From positions 14,403 to 58,617 of the forward strand of contig JAFDZS010000018.1 of the NCBI GenBank assembly GCA_018266775.1: a stretch of 44,215 nucleotides of DNA, given 5' to 3'. Under the pieces are notes generated by a model that was not told the origin of the DNA, made no database searches, and saw nothing but the letters and a program-made list of their open reading frames with translations. This DNA is from Bacteroidota bacterium. GTDB lineage: Bacteria > Bacteroidota > Bacteroidia > Chitinophagales > Chitinophagaceae. Position numbers and translations under genes: made by a program. This document shows, in pieces, positions 35,672-43,564 of this stretch (the first letter of the stretch is position 1; the number at the start of each line of letters is the position of its first letter).

Positions 35672-37123
35672 ATGAAAACATTTAAAACAACCTTACCATT
35701 ATTACTGGCGGTATTTGTTTTTTCCTGCAAAAAACAAACAGTCAATGACGTTACATCCACAGCTCCTGCAACCGTTGCACCGGCAGTAACCCTTACAGCA
35801 GCAACGTTAACCACCACCGTTGAAAATTTTGAAACCGGCACCAAAGCTGCTTATGCGGCAGCCGACGTTACCCTTACCACAGGCGTATGGAACCTGAACG
35901 ATGCCCTTATCGGCAACACCACATCAGACAGGAAAAACGGCAGCCAGTCTGCACGTGTGCGCAACAGCGGCAAGCTTACCATGAAGTTCAATTTAAGCAA
36001 TGGGGCATCTACCGTAACCATCCTGCATGCCAAATACGGCAGCGATGCCAGCAGCACCTGGCAGTTGTGGTACAGCACCAATAACGGCAGTACTTACACG
36101 CAAACTGGCGGCACCATCACCACCAGCAGCACCACATTGCAAACGGCATCGTTTACTGTAAATGTTTCCGGCACAATACGTTTCGAGATCCGTAAAACCG
36201 ATGGCAGTGCCAACCGCATTAATTTTGATGACATCAGCTTTACCGATTATGGCTCCGGCAGTGGCGGCGGCGGCGGCACCGGAAAGAAATTTTTGTTTGA
36301 TGCCACCAAAGCAGAAACTGCAGGCAATGCAGACTGGGTGATTGATGAAGACAGCAGCCCGCAGCAATTTCCCACACCGGCACAATCCACCATTACATCC
36401 AGTACTGCTGAAACATACTGGACCGGCGCTATTTCCAGCTGGGGCATCGCTTTGGTAAAAGCAGGACAAAGCGTGGAAACATTGCCTTCAACCGGTACTA
36501 TAACTTATGGCAATACTTCCAATGCACAGGACTTATCTAAATATGATGTATTTGTGGTGGACGAACCCAATATCCGTTTTACTACGGCAGAAAAAACAGC
36601 CATCCTCAATTTTGTAAACAATGGTGGTGGTTTGTTTATGATCTCTGACCATACCGTTTCAGACAGGAATAACGATGGCTGGGATTCTCCCGCTATCTGG
36701 AACGACCTGATGAATAATAATGGAACCGTAACCAATCCCTTTGGTTTTACGGTTGACTTAACCAACATTACTGAAACCACCAGCAATGTTTTGAGTGGCA
36801 ACAGCACCAACCCCATTTTACACGGCTCGCAGGGCAATGTTACGCAACTGGATTTTCATAATGGTGCCACGCTTACTTTAAACCCCGCTGCCAATAGTAC
36901 AGTGCAGGGATTGATCTGGCAAACCGGCGCTGCACAGGGTAATACAAAAGTAATGTCTGCGGCTGCAGGCTATGGCCTTGGCCGTGTGTACATGGTAACC
37001 GACAGTTCGCCAATGGATGATGGCACCGGTGCACCAGGCAATACCTTATTTAATGGATGGACAACGTTCAGCCATATTCCTTTGTTTATGAATGCATCGT
37101 TATGGCTGGCAAAGCTGCAATAA
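35672..37123 (+). CDS. Large surface lipoprotein with jelly-roll and GATase/ThuA-like domains
   Basis: The 483-residue product has a lipoprotein signal ending in VFSCKK. The N-terminal half (to about residue 190) looks like a beta-sandwich binding module (VENFETG, ARVRNSGKLTMKFNLSN, WYSTNNGSTYTQTG, NRINFDDISFTDY). A glycine-rich linker (GSGSGGGGG) leads to a C-terminal domain with LSKYDVFVVDEPN, ILNFVNNGGGLFMISDH and GRVYMVTDSSPMDD, similar to class-I amidotransferase/DUF4350-like folds. It is probably a surface carbohydrate- or nucleic-acid-related protein; the activity is unknown. I chose the ATG at 35672. Confidence 0.75.
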   Translation: MKTFKTTLPLLLAVFVFSCKKQTVNDVTSTAPATVAPAVTLTAATLTTTVENFETGTKAAYAAADVTLTTGVWNLNDALIGNTTSDRKNGSQSARVRNSGKLTMKFNLSNGASTVTILHAKYGSDASSTWQLWYSTNNGSTYTQTGGTITTSSTTLQTASFTVNVSGTIRFEIRKTDGSANRINFDDISFTDYGSGSGGGGGTGKKFLFDATKAETAGNADWVIDEDSSPQQFPTPAQSTITSSTAETYWTGAISSWGIALVKAGQSVETLPSTGTITYGNTSNAQDLSKYDVFVVDEPNIRFTTAEKTAILNFVNNGGGLFMISDHTVSDRNNDGWDSPAIWNDLMNNNGTVTNPFGFTVDLTNITETTSNVLSGNSTNPILHGSQGNVTQLDFHNGATLTLNPAANSTVQGLIWQTGAAQGNTKVMSAAAGYGLGRVYMVTDSSPMDDGTGAPGNTLFNGWTTFSHIPLFMNASLWLAKLQ

Positions 37124-37146
37124 ATAAAACATAAATATTTTTTTTG

Positions 37147-37180
37147 CAAGGCTGCTTGAGAAGGCAGCCTTGTTTATTTA
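37147..37180 (+). terminator. Intrinsic terminator after the lipoprotein gene
   Basis: CAAGGCTGC and GCAGCCTTG pair (9 bp) around an 8-base loop and are followed by TTTATTTAT. The hairpin starts 24 bases after the lipoprotein stop. Confidence 0.88.
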
Positions 37181-37229
37181 TACGGTTTTTACCCGGTGCC
37201 ATTTTATTTAATAAAAAAATCAAGAAAAA

Positions 37230-37265
37230 TTTGCGCAACCAAAAAGTTGCATGTATATTTGCAAC
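37230..37265 (+). promoter_or_regulatory. Promoter and operator of the ArsR-SRPBCC operon
   Basis: TTTG (37230-37233) and TATATTTG (37254-37261) are 20 bases apart, a near-ideal Bacteroidota promoter. The palindrome TTGCGCAA (37231-37238) covers the -33 box, and GTTGCA-N8-TGCAAC (37246-37265) covers the -7 box. The shared GTTGCA half-sites suggest binding by the ArsR-type regulator encoded next, hence autoregulation. Confidence 0.65.
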
Positions 37266-37295
37266 CGAACAGTTTCATAAAATAAATTACGATTC

Positions 37296-37616
37296 ATGAG
37301 AAGGGATATTTTCCAGGCCATTGCAGACCCTACCAGGCGGGCCATTATTACGTTGATAGCGTTACATGCGATGACGCCGAATGCCATTGCCGATAATTTC
37401 AACACTACCAGGCAGGCCGTATCCAAACACCTGCGCATACTTACAGAATGCGAACTGGTGAAGCAGGAACAACAGGGAAGGGAAATTTATTACTCATTAC
37501 AAATTGAAAAAATGAAAGAGATCGATAAATGGATTGACCAGTTCCGTAAAATCTGGGAAACCCGCTTTAACCAGCTCGATAACGTTTTAGCCACACTTAA
37601 AAAACAAAAAAAATGA
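37296..37616 (+). CDS. ArsR-family winged-helix transcriptional regulator
   Basis: The 106-residue protein opens with IFQAIADPTRRAIITLIAL and has the recognition-helix segment NTTRQAVSKHLRILTECELV and wing QQGREIYYSLQ. No metal-binding Cys motif is present, as is usual for members paired with SRPBCC genes. Its stop overlaps the next start by 4 bases (ATGA), so the two are coupled. Confidence 0.92.
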   Translation: MRRDIFQAIADPTRRAIITLIALHAMTPNAIADNFNTTRQAVSKHLRILTECELVKQEQQGREIYYSLQIEKMKEIDKWIDQFRKIWETRFNQLDNVLATLKKQKK

Positions 37617-38104
37617 CAAACAACTTGCTATTTGATTTTACTGTCGACAAAGCAGCTAAAAAAGTATTTATTACCAGGGAATTTGCCGCAGAGATTGATT
37701 TGGTATGGGATGCTTTTACCAAAGCAGAAATTCTGGACCAATGGGTGGCCCCCGCACCATTTACATCCAAAACGAAGTACATGGATTTTAAAGTGGGTGG
37801 TAAAAGATTTTACGCAATGATTAGTCCTGACGGACAGGCTCGCTGGGCCTTACAGCGATATACATCTATTACCCCGAAAACGAATTTTAAAATATTCAAT
37901 GTCTTCACAGATGAAAATGAAAACCCCGAACCACACGGCTCGGAATGGGATCATCAATTTTCGGAAACCAATGGTATTACCAAAGTAAGCATTACCATCT
38001 ATAATGAATCATTCGAGCGTATGGAAAGGCTGCTGGAAGGCTTTACACAAGGCATGAAAATGGCGTTGGCTAATTTGGAAAATGTATTGGCATCCCGTAA
38101 ATAA
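37613..38104 (+). CDS. SRPBCC/AHSA1-family protein
   Basis: The 163-residue protein begins its domain with VFITREFAAEIDLVWDAFT, the typical START-like opening of AHSA1 (Aha1 C-terminal-like) proteins, continues with LDQWVAPAPF and SPDGQARWALQRY, and ends in the long helix ERMERLLEGFTQGMKMAL. Such proteins bind small hydrophobic ligands and are often encoded with an ArsR regulator; the ligand is not known. Confidence 0.88.
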   Translation: MTNNLLFDFTVDKAAKKVFITREFAAEIDLVWDAFTKAEILDQWVAPAPFTSKTKYMDFKVGGKRFYAMISPDGQARWALQRYTSITPKTNFKIFNVFTDENENPEPHGSEWDHQFSETNGITKVSITIYNESFERMERLLEGFTQGMKMALANLENVLASRK

Positions 38105-38139
38105 GTTTAAAAAAAATCTTCACTAAAAAAATAAACATT

Positions 38140-38571
38140 ATGGCAACAATTAATCCTCACGTTAACTTCAATGGAAATGCCCAGGAAGCATTCAATTTTT
38201 ACCAGTCCGTTTTTGGCGGTGCATTCACAAAAGTGATGCGCTTTAAAGACATGGCAAGCGCTGAATTTCCCATTCCGGAGCATGAAGCCAATAAGATCAT
38301 GCATATTGCTTTGCCCATCGGCAAATGTTCATTAATGGGCAATGATGTTCCGGAATTTATGGGAAGAACGAATGAAAATGAAAACAGGTCTAAAATATTT
38401 ATTAATACTGAAAGCAAGGAAGAAGCCAACAAATTATTCCATGGCCTTTCAGCAGGCGGGCAAATTGAATTTGAAATAGGCGATAGCCCCTGGGGCACTT
38501 ATTTTGGAAGTTTCAGGGACAAATATGGTATTGAATGGATGGTGGATTTTGATCCCAATAATAAAGGGTAA
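38140..38571 (+). CDS. VOC-family (PhnB-like glyoxalase-fold) protein
   Basis: The 143-residue product has the PhnB-like opening INPHVNFNGNAQEAFNFYQS and FGGAFTKVMRFKDM, the middle ANKIMHIALPIGKCSLMGND and the ending SPWGTYFGSFRDKYGIEWM. Members are small dimers of uncertain activity and are often found with ArsR and SRPBCC genes, as here. The gap to the SRPBCC gene is 35 bases, so it is likely in the same operon. Confidence 0.9.
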   Translation: MATINPHVNFNGNAQEAFNFYQSVFGGAFTKVMRFKDMASAEFPIPEHEANKIMHIALPIGKCSLMGNDVPEFMGRTNENENRSKIFINTESKEEANKLFHGLSAGGQIEFEIGDSPWGTYFGSFRDKYGIEWMVDFDPNNKG

Positions 38572-38630
38572 AACAAACCATGTTAAAGTTTTTCCAGTTA
38601 AGAGTATATTATAAGTAAGACGCTTTTTAT

Positions 38631-39014
38631 ATGAGTACATGGCGGCAAAAAGCAATTGAAATTGCGCCTGAATTAAAGAAAGATTTTCAGGAACCAGACC
38701 TGTCACCTTACTATGTTTTTAGTACGCTTTTGTCTGTTTTAAAACAGGCTCATATCGACAATGACCTGGCAAGAATTAAAAGCATTTACGATTACGCAGA
38801 ATGGTGTTCGCAGCAAAAAGACCAGAAGCTATGGAATGCAGCAGGGGTTTCTTTTTATGAACATCTTTCAGATGATGAGCTGATATTCTCGCAATTTACC
38901 AGGTGGGTGAAGAAAAGCATTTATGCAGCGCACAGGGACTTATTAAATAATAGATTCGGTGAGGACAAAATGAAACAACTTGACAAATTTTATGGTTGGG
39001 CAAAACCCAAATAA
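38631..39014 (+). CDS. Small hypothetical protein, helical
   Basis: The 127-residue product is mostly helical and acidic, with PELKKDFQEPDLSPYYVFST at the start, a central DNDLARIKSIYDYAEWCSQQ and a later LWNAAGVSFYEHLSDDELI. It resembles small immunity-like proteins scattered in Bacteroidota (DUF7674-like from memory, not verified). No toxin gene is adjacent. It follows the VOC gene by 59 bases on the same strand and may be read with it. Confidence 0.6.
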   Translation: MSTWRQKAIEIAPELKKDFQEPDLSPYYVFSTLLSVLKQAHIDNDLARIKSIYDYAEWCSQQKDQKLWNAAGVSFYEHLSDDELIFSQFTRWVKKSIYAAHRDLLNNRFGEDKMKQLDKFYGWAKPK

Positions 39015-39038
39015 TGTGACCAACGCAAACAGATCAAA

Positions 39039-39248
39039 ATGGTTGAAATTTTTAAAACAAATGTTATTAAGAAGACACAAAGTAAAATGCTGCTGGATAT
39101 TTTATCCGCAGCATTTCCTTTGTGCAAAATCAATTTTGATCTTTCTGATTGCGATAAAGTTTTGAGGGTTGAAGGAGAGCAAATGGAAGTATCACGAATA
39201 ATGATATTGGTAAATGAAAATGGGTTTATTTGTGAGGTGATAAATTAA
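39039..39248 (+). CDS. Small HMA-fold-like protein without metal-binding cysteines
   Basis: The 69-residue product (start MVEIFKTNVIKKTQSKMLLD, later NFDLSDCDKVLRVEGEQ) matches a small Bacteroidota protein type with the beta-alpha-beta pattern of heavy-metal-associated domains. The usual CxxC metal site is missing. The function is unknown. It is the last gene before the recombinase block. Confidence 0.65.
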   Translation: MVEIFKTNVIKKTQSKMLLDILSAAFPLCKINFDLSDCDKVLRVEGEQMEVSRIMILVNENGFICEVIN

Positions 39249-39262
39249 TTTACTATGATAAA

Positions 39263-39297
39263 AAACAACAAAGCCCTTCAATTTCTTGAAAGGCTTT
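39263..39297 (-). terminator. Terminator hairpin after the recombinase gene
   Basis: On the minus strand AAAGCC-TTTCAA-GAAA-TTGAAG-GGCTTT (39270-39297) folds into a 12-bp stem with one mismatch and is followed by GTTGTTTTTT. The same hairpin recurs at 44032-44059 and about 44173-44200 in the tandem repeat at the right end, where it also follows sequence read on the minus strand. Confidence 0.75.
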
Positions 39298-39384
39298 TGC
39301 TTCAGTAGTCTGTACCACTGGACAGATTTCGAACCAGTTTATCAATGAAATTGAAAAATTAAGCCAACTGTTTAATCAAACAAA

Positions 39385-40443
39385 TTAGTGCCTGTCCAGC
39401 GGACTTTTGATATGGCTCAATGCCCGATTGCTTACATGGGTATAACGTTGTGTGGTTTTAACATCGTTATGGCCCAGCAGTTTTTGAATAAGCGTAATAT
39501 CTGTACCATATTCATGTAAATGGGTGGCATAGCTGTGTCGCAAAGCATGAATACCGACAGCTTTATTGATCCTGGCTTTTTGCATAGCGTGTTTAAAAAC
39601 TGCCTGCACACTGCGTTTGGCATATTGGCCACCATGCTGTCCTTCAAACAAATATTTTTGAGGTTTGAAGGATTTGTAATACTCACGCAAGTCCTTCAAT
39701 ATAGATTCCGGCAAATTTACATACCGGTCTTTTTTTCCCTTGGCAGCTTCAACAAGTACCTGCATACGGTTGCTGTCTATATCCGTTATTTTCATGTTCA
39801 CCACCTCGCTTACACGCAACCCCATGCCATAGCAAAGCGCAAGCATCAGCCTGTGTTTGGGATTCTCAAGGGCATTCAGCATTTTACGGATATCTTCTTT
39901 ACTCAAAACTTTGGGCAGGTTGGAGGGTTTCTTTGGGCGTGGAATTTCAGCGGTGATTTTGGGCCGGTTCAGTACCTGCTCCCAATAAAACTTAATGGCA
40001 TTAATTCGGCTGTGCAATTGATTTTCAGAAATCTTCAGTTTTTCAATACAATACAGGAAGTAGCTCCTGAACCTCACTGCATCCAGGCTTTGCACGGGAA
40101 CATCTTTCAGAATATACAACAACTGTGCAAACTCCGTCATATAGGTTTTCTGTGTACTTGGGCTATAGGCTTTTAAAACCAAAGTCTGGCGCAGCGCTTC
40201 CAATGCCTTTGCATTTTCGGAAGATAACTTTTGAAATACTGCCTTACCCACCGGCGGTAGTGACGGTAGTTTAAACAACTGCCTGAAGTGTGCGTTATCC
40301 GGCACATACCAGGCTTTCTGAGAGGCACTCCAACGGGCAGAGATCGCTGCCATTTCTTTATTCAAATCCCGATCATAATTGTATCTGATCCAGATAACAT
40401 TTTTGTTGTTGTGCGTGCCAAATGAATAAGAAACTTCTGCCAT
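39385..40443 (-). CDS. Tyrosine recombinase (XerC/IntI-like)
   Basis: The 352-residue recombinase has the catalytic set Arg210 (CYGMGLRVSEVV), Lys (AAKGKKDRY), His299 and Arg302 (IHALRHSYATH), His325 (LLGHNDVKTT) and Tyr334 (TQRYTHVS). A SAM-like core-binding domain spans about residues 75-165. Before it is an extra domain of about 65 residues ending in SARWSASQKAWYVPD. The C-terminus, ALSHIKSPLD, resembles the VRSPLD end of IntI, but the long insertion that IntI proteins carry before the HxxR motif is absent: only about 50 residues separate LPES from HALRH. I chose the ATG at 40443 over a TTG at 40452. Confidence 0.92.
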   Translation of the reverse strand: MAEVSYSFGTHNNKNVIWIRYNYDRDLNKEMAAISARWSASQKAWYVPDNAHFRQLFKLPSLPPVGKAVFQKLSSENAKALEALRQTLVLKAYSPSTQKTYMTEFAQLLYILKDVPVQSLDAVRFRSYFLYCIEKLKISENQLHSRINAIKFYWEQVLNRPKITAEIPRPKKPSNLPKVLSKEDIRKMLNALENPKHRLMLALCYGMGLRVSEVVNMKITDIDSNRMQVLVEAAKGKKDRYVNLPESILKDLREYYKSFKPQKYLFEGQHGGQYAKRSVQAVFKHAMQKARINKAVGIHALRHSYATHLHEYGTDITLIQKLLGHNDVKTTQRYTHVSNRALSHIKSPLDRH

Positions 40444-40655
40444 AATGTGCAATTTAAATATACAAAATGCGTATAGCGCAAGATAAATAAATTACCATCG
40501 CGAATTTGAAATTTATACACAATACGCATTACGCATTATTTTTACAATTACCTGATACATAAAGCACATTGGATTGATAATTAATTATTTTGAAAATTGA
40601 ACAATTGCGTCTATTTTCGAGTTGTGTGCAACTTTATTGAGACATCCTACTACTT
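40444..40655 (+). promoter_or_regulatory. Candidate attI-like site and cassette promoter
   Basis: TTTTG (40588-40592) and TATTTTCG (40612-40619) are 19 bases apart, a good promoter pointing into the cassettes. GTTG-TGTG-CAAC (40621-40632) follows directly, and its GTT resembles the GTTGG box at later unit junctions. Inverted copies of AATGCGTAT (40466-40474 and 40522-40530) and a direct ACGCATT (40531-40537) lie nearer the recombinase gene and could bind the recombinase. All assignments are inferred from position and pattern. Confidence 0.5.
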
Positions 40656-41366
40656 ATGATAGTTTCGACAGACCCAGATTATTTAGACACTAAACTTGTT
40701 AAGCAAGGCGTAAAAAAACTTGACCCTATTTTTCAAGAACTTGCTAATTGGATAAATCAAAAGTTTGACACACAAGTTCTCAATATTTATTACGACAAAA
40801 TTGATGTTGACAAGAACAGACCAAGAATAAGCATCATTTTTGAATATTATCAAAGCGTTGAAAAGTTCAGAGACCAAATCGGTAACTATGACACAGAAAA
40901 ACAAAATTTGATTGCTTACCAGTTCAGACAAATTTTAAAAAGCAAATCAATTCCAAACCGCAGTTTTTTTGACAGACTTTTTAAAAAATCTAACACATCA
41001 CAATTTGACACAGACAGACTATTGATAATATTTACAGCATTTGAACCAATTGCAAGAGAAGAAGTAAATCATAAAATTCATCAAGCAGAAATTGACAAAT
41101 TAAAACAAGAGTTAAGTTCAAAAAATGTGTGGGAAATTTATCGGGAGTTTGCAATAACCACATACTTCTTTTACACAGACAAACAAATCGAAGACTACAA
41201 AGTAGACGGTACAACAAAAATACTAACACAGCAATACTTTGACATTCTTAAAAAGTATGATGAGTTTGACTACATTAAATCCGGCACCAATTTTCTTGTC
41301 TTTGACAGCAAAGAAAACTTTGACAAGAATTTTGAAAGCAATTGGTTTTGGTATTCCAGACGATAA
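40656..41366 (+). CDS. Cassette 1: hypothetical soluble protein
   Basis: I do not recognise this 236-residue protein. It is charged and mostly helical, with no signal peptide or membrane segment. Features include LDPIFQELANWINQKFD and LNIYYDKIDVDKNRPRISII near the N-terminus, a charged helix EEVNHKIHQAEIDKLKQELS (about 135-155) and aromatic-rich EIYREFAITTYFFYTDKQIE. The ATG lies 35 bases after the putative insertion point at 40621, so it would be read from the promoter at 40588-40619. Base composition looks A+T-rich compared with the hem genes. Confidence 0.75.
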   Translation: MIVSTDPDYLDTKLVKQGVKKLDPIFQELANWINQKFDTQVLNIYYDKIDVDKNRPRISIIFEYYQSVEKFRDQIGNYDTEKQNLIAYQFRQILKSKSIPNRSFFDRLFKKSNTSQFDTDRLLIIFTAFEPIAREEVNHKIHQAEIDKLKQELSSKNVWEIYREFAITTYFFYTDKQIEDYKVDGTTKILTQQYFDILKKYDEFDYIKSGTNFLVFDSKENFDKNFESNWFWYSRR

Positions 41367-41377
41367 AAAGCAGCACA

Positions 41378-41566
41378 CAACATTGGGTTTTATGCAAGTT
41401 GGGCGTGACCAGCAAATATCAGCTAATTGCAAATCCAGGCTGTGGTTCGGGCTGGACAAACAACTTTCAACATTAGTTCTTAAATTGAACTTTATATTTT
41501 CAATCAGCAGCGGTTATCGGCAGACGGAATACTAATTCCCAACCTGCATAAAGCCCTGTTCGTTGG
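41378..41566 (+). repeat. attC-like element 1
   Basis: The outer arms GGGTTTTATGCAAGTTGGG (41385-41403) and CCCAACCTGCATAAAGCCC (41538-41556) pair at 18 of 19 positions, counting one G-T. CAAC (41378-41381) precedes the left arm by 3 bases and GTTGG (41562-41566) follows the right arm by 5, giving the unequal spacers typical of attC. Inside are GGTTCGGGCTGGAC (41444-41457), TTAGTTCTTAA (41473-41483) and GTTATCGGCAGACGGAAT (41513-41530), shared with the other two elements. Confidence 0.7.
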
Positions 41567-41576
41567 TTGTAATGTT

Positions 41577-42296
41577 ATGACAGACCAAACTAACAAATTT
41601 GAACACTCGACAATTGAGGACAGGGAGACTTACATCTCTTTGTTTGACAATTATGACGGGAATAAGCAAGAGGTACTCAAGCAAATTCTTGACATACGAA
41701 AATTCGAAATTGAGCTTTACTGGAAAAGAACCTCGTTTTTTTGGACAATTATCGGAGCAATTATTGCAGGCTACTTTCTTGCCTTTTCTAAGTTAGACAG
41801 TAGCATTAATTCCCTCAAAATACTTTTTTGCCTTGCAAATCTCGGACTTGTATTTTCCATTGGATGGTATTTTGTAAATCGTGGAAGCAAGTATTGGCAG
41901 GTGAATTGGGAAAAACACTTGGACACCATAGAGGATGACATCATTGGTCCGCTTTATAAAACGACTATCAACAGGAAATACTACGGAACTACTAAACAAT
42001 TTTTCAAACTTGTTTCACCTTTCCCATTCAGTGTTTCGAAAATTAATCAGGTTCTAAACCTTGTACTTATCGGATTTTGGTTATTAATGATAGTTGATTT
42101 CGTCAGGACAAATTTGTCTTTTGACTTTTGTAAGCTTGAAAATTATTTTTCATTTTTTACATTGACTGGACTTGGTTCTGTTTTTTCAATTATTTCCCTC
42201 TTTTCATTTACTCAGACAGAGATAAGCCATATTTTCAAAAAAAATAAACAATCAAAAGAGACTAAAATTAATTTTGAAAAACGTGGACTCAAATAA
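41577..42296 (+). CDS. Cassette 2: four-helix membrane protein, RipA-like
   Basis: The 239-residue product has a charged N-terminus, two membrane segments (FFWTIIGAIIAGYFLAF and ILFCLANLGLVFSIGWYFV), a soluble loop with NRGSKYWQVNWEKHLDTIED and GPLYKTTINRKYYG, then two more membrane segments. The segment DIRKFEIELYWKRTSFFW is familiar from small membrane proteins annotated as the RipA-family octameric type; this is from memory. The function is unknown. The ATG lies 15 bases after the unit junction. Confidence 0.75.
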   Translation: MTDQTNKFEHSTIEDRETYISLFDNYDGNKQEVLKQILDIRKFEIELYWKRTSFFWTIIGAIIAGYFLAFSKLDSSINSLKILFCLANLGLVFSIGWYFVNRGSKYWQVNWEKHLDTIEDDIIGPLYKTTINRKYYGTTKQFFKLVSPFPFSVSKINQVLNLVLIGFWLLMIVDFVRTNLSFDFCKLENYFSFFTLTGLGSVFSIISLFSFTQTEISHIFKKNKQSKETKINFEKRGLK

Positions 42297-42306
42297 ACAC
42301 TACAGG

Positions 42307-42498
42307 CAACATTGGTATTGCCAATAGTGGGGCTGGACATTGAGCAATCAGCAGCGGTAATTCTACTGTACAGCGGTTCGGGGCTCGACGAATAAAGCCC
42401 AGCTTTAGTTCTTAATATTTAACTTTATCAAAAAGCGAGGCAGCAGTTCCGGCGGACGGAATTCTATTTCCCCACCATCGGCAATACCTGCTCGTTGG
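42307..42498 (+). repeat. attC-like element 2
   Basis: Arms GGTATTGCCAATAGTGGGG (42314-42332) and CCCCACCATCGGCAATACC (42470-42488) pair at 17 of 19 positions, although their sequence is unlike element 1. CAAC (42307-42310) and GTTGG (42494-42498) flank them, again with 3- and 5-base spacers. The interior GGTTCGGGGCTCGAC (42375-42389) and TTAGTTCTTAA (42405-42415), and CGGCGGACGGAATT near 42450-42463, match element 1. Confidence 0.7.
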
Positions 42499-42544
42499 CG
42501 GTCATGCTACAACAACTTCTCGTTTCAAAACTAACAGACAGACA

Positions 42545-43537
42545 ATGAGTGAAAAATTAATCTTCTGCAATACAGGTTGGATGGATTTTTATAAAGGTCT
42601 TACAAACGACACAATCGTTGGCGGTGGCAAGTATGTTGACAGCGTGGGTTGGGGCGGTGAAATGCTTAACTTCAAAAGTTTTGACAACAATCTTTATGGC
42701 TACGTTCAGCCTAAAATTGACAGAAAGTATAATAACCCAAGTACGATTAAACTTGAAAAATTAGGAGCTTCGGAAACAGACGAAAGTTTATCTGGCGTAA
42801 CAGTTGTGTGGACAGCAACCGACCCTGACAACGGAGGCACTTACATAATTGGTTGGTATAAAAATGCGACGGTTTACAGACACTACCAAGACCCACCAAA
42901 AAATTCAAAGAGAAGATATAAAAATAATTCACTCGGCTATTTTGTTACAGCCAAAAATAAAGATGGAAAGCGTTTGGCGACAGACGAAAGAATTGTTCAA
43001 GTTCAGCGACAGAAAAAGAATTGGATGGGTCAAAGCAATGTGTGGTATGCAGACAACAATCCTGAATTTGTAAAAGTCGTTAAGGATTACATCTTCAAAG
43101 GTATCATTCCATCCAAAGTCAAAGGAGGTTCAAAAGGAAAAAGCGGTGCAAGGCAATCAGACCCATTAAAGCGAATTGAGGTTGAAAAGAAAGCAGTTTT
43201 ATTTGTCACTAACTACTATAAAAAGCTGGGCTACGAAATCCAATCGTTTGAAAAAGATAATGTCGGTTGGGACTTGACTGCTAAAAATAACAAGACAGAA
43301 TTAAAACTTGAAGTAAAAGGACTCTCAGGTGTAAGTATTTCAACGGAGTTGACACCAAACGAATTTAAAAACCTAAAAGCAGACAAAAAGTTTTATAGGC
43401 TTTGCATTGTGACAGAAACTTTGACTAAACCAAAGCTCAAAGTATTTGCTCACTCATACGACAACAACGAATGGACAAGTGAAGATGGAACTATTATAAA
43501 GTTTGAAGAAGTTGTAAGTGCAAGAATTTACGTTTGA
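42545..43537 (+). CDS. Cassette 3: DUF3883 (PD-(D/E)xK-like) protein, possible restriction-type nuclease
   Basis: The C-terminal part (about residues 205-330) fits DUF3883, a PD-(D/E)xK nuclease-like domain: Glu214 in RIEVEKKAVLF, Asp243 in VGWDLTAKNN, and Glu256 and Lys258 in LKLEVKG form the expected catalytic set. The first 200 residues are separate, with MLNFKSFDNNLYGYVQPK and GGTYIIGWYKNATVYR, and may read DNA or a modification. Such fusions are common in restriction and phage-defence genes; no methyltransferase is adjacent. The start is the ATG at 42545, 51 bases after the unit junction. Confidence 0.82.
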   Translation: MSEKLIFCNTGWMDFYKGLTNDTIVGGGKYVDSVGWGGEMLNFKSFDNNLYGYVQPKIDRKYNNPSTIKLEKLGASETDESLSGVTVVWTATDPDNGGTYIIGWYKNATVYRHYQDPPKNSKRRYKNNSLGYFVTAKNKDGKRLATDERIVQVQRQKKNWMGQSNVWYADNNPEFVKVVKDYIFKGIIPSKVKGGSKGKSGARQSDPLKRIEVEKKAVLFVTNYYKKLGYEIQSFEKDNVGWDLTAKNNKTELKLEVKGLSGVSISTELTPNEFKNLKADKKFYRLCIVTETLTKPKLKVFAHSYDNNEWTSEDGTIIKFEEVVSARIYV

Positions 43538-43564
43538 TAAGTTCGGTGGACAAGCACGAACCGC

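Noticed and set aside
39385..40443. Calling the recombinase a true integron integrase (intI)
   Set aside because: The diagnostic insertion before the HxxR motif is missing; only the IntI-like tail and the layout support the link.
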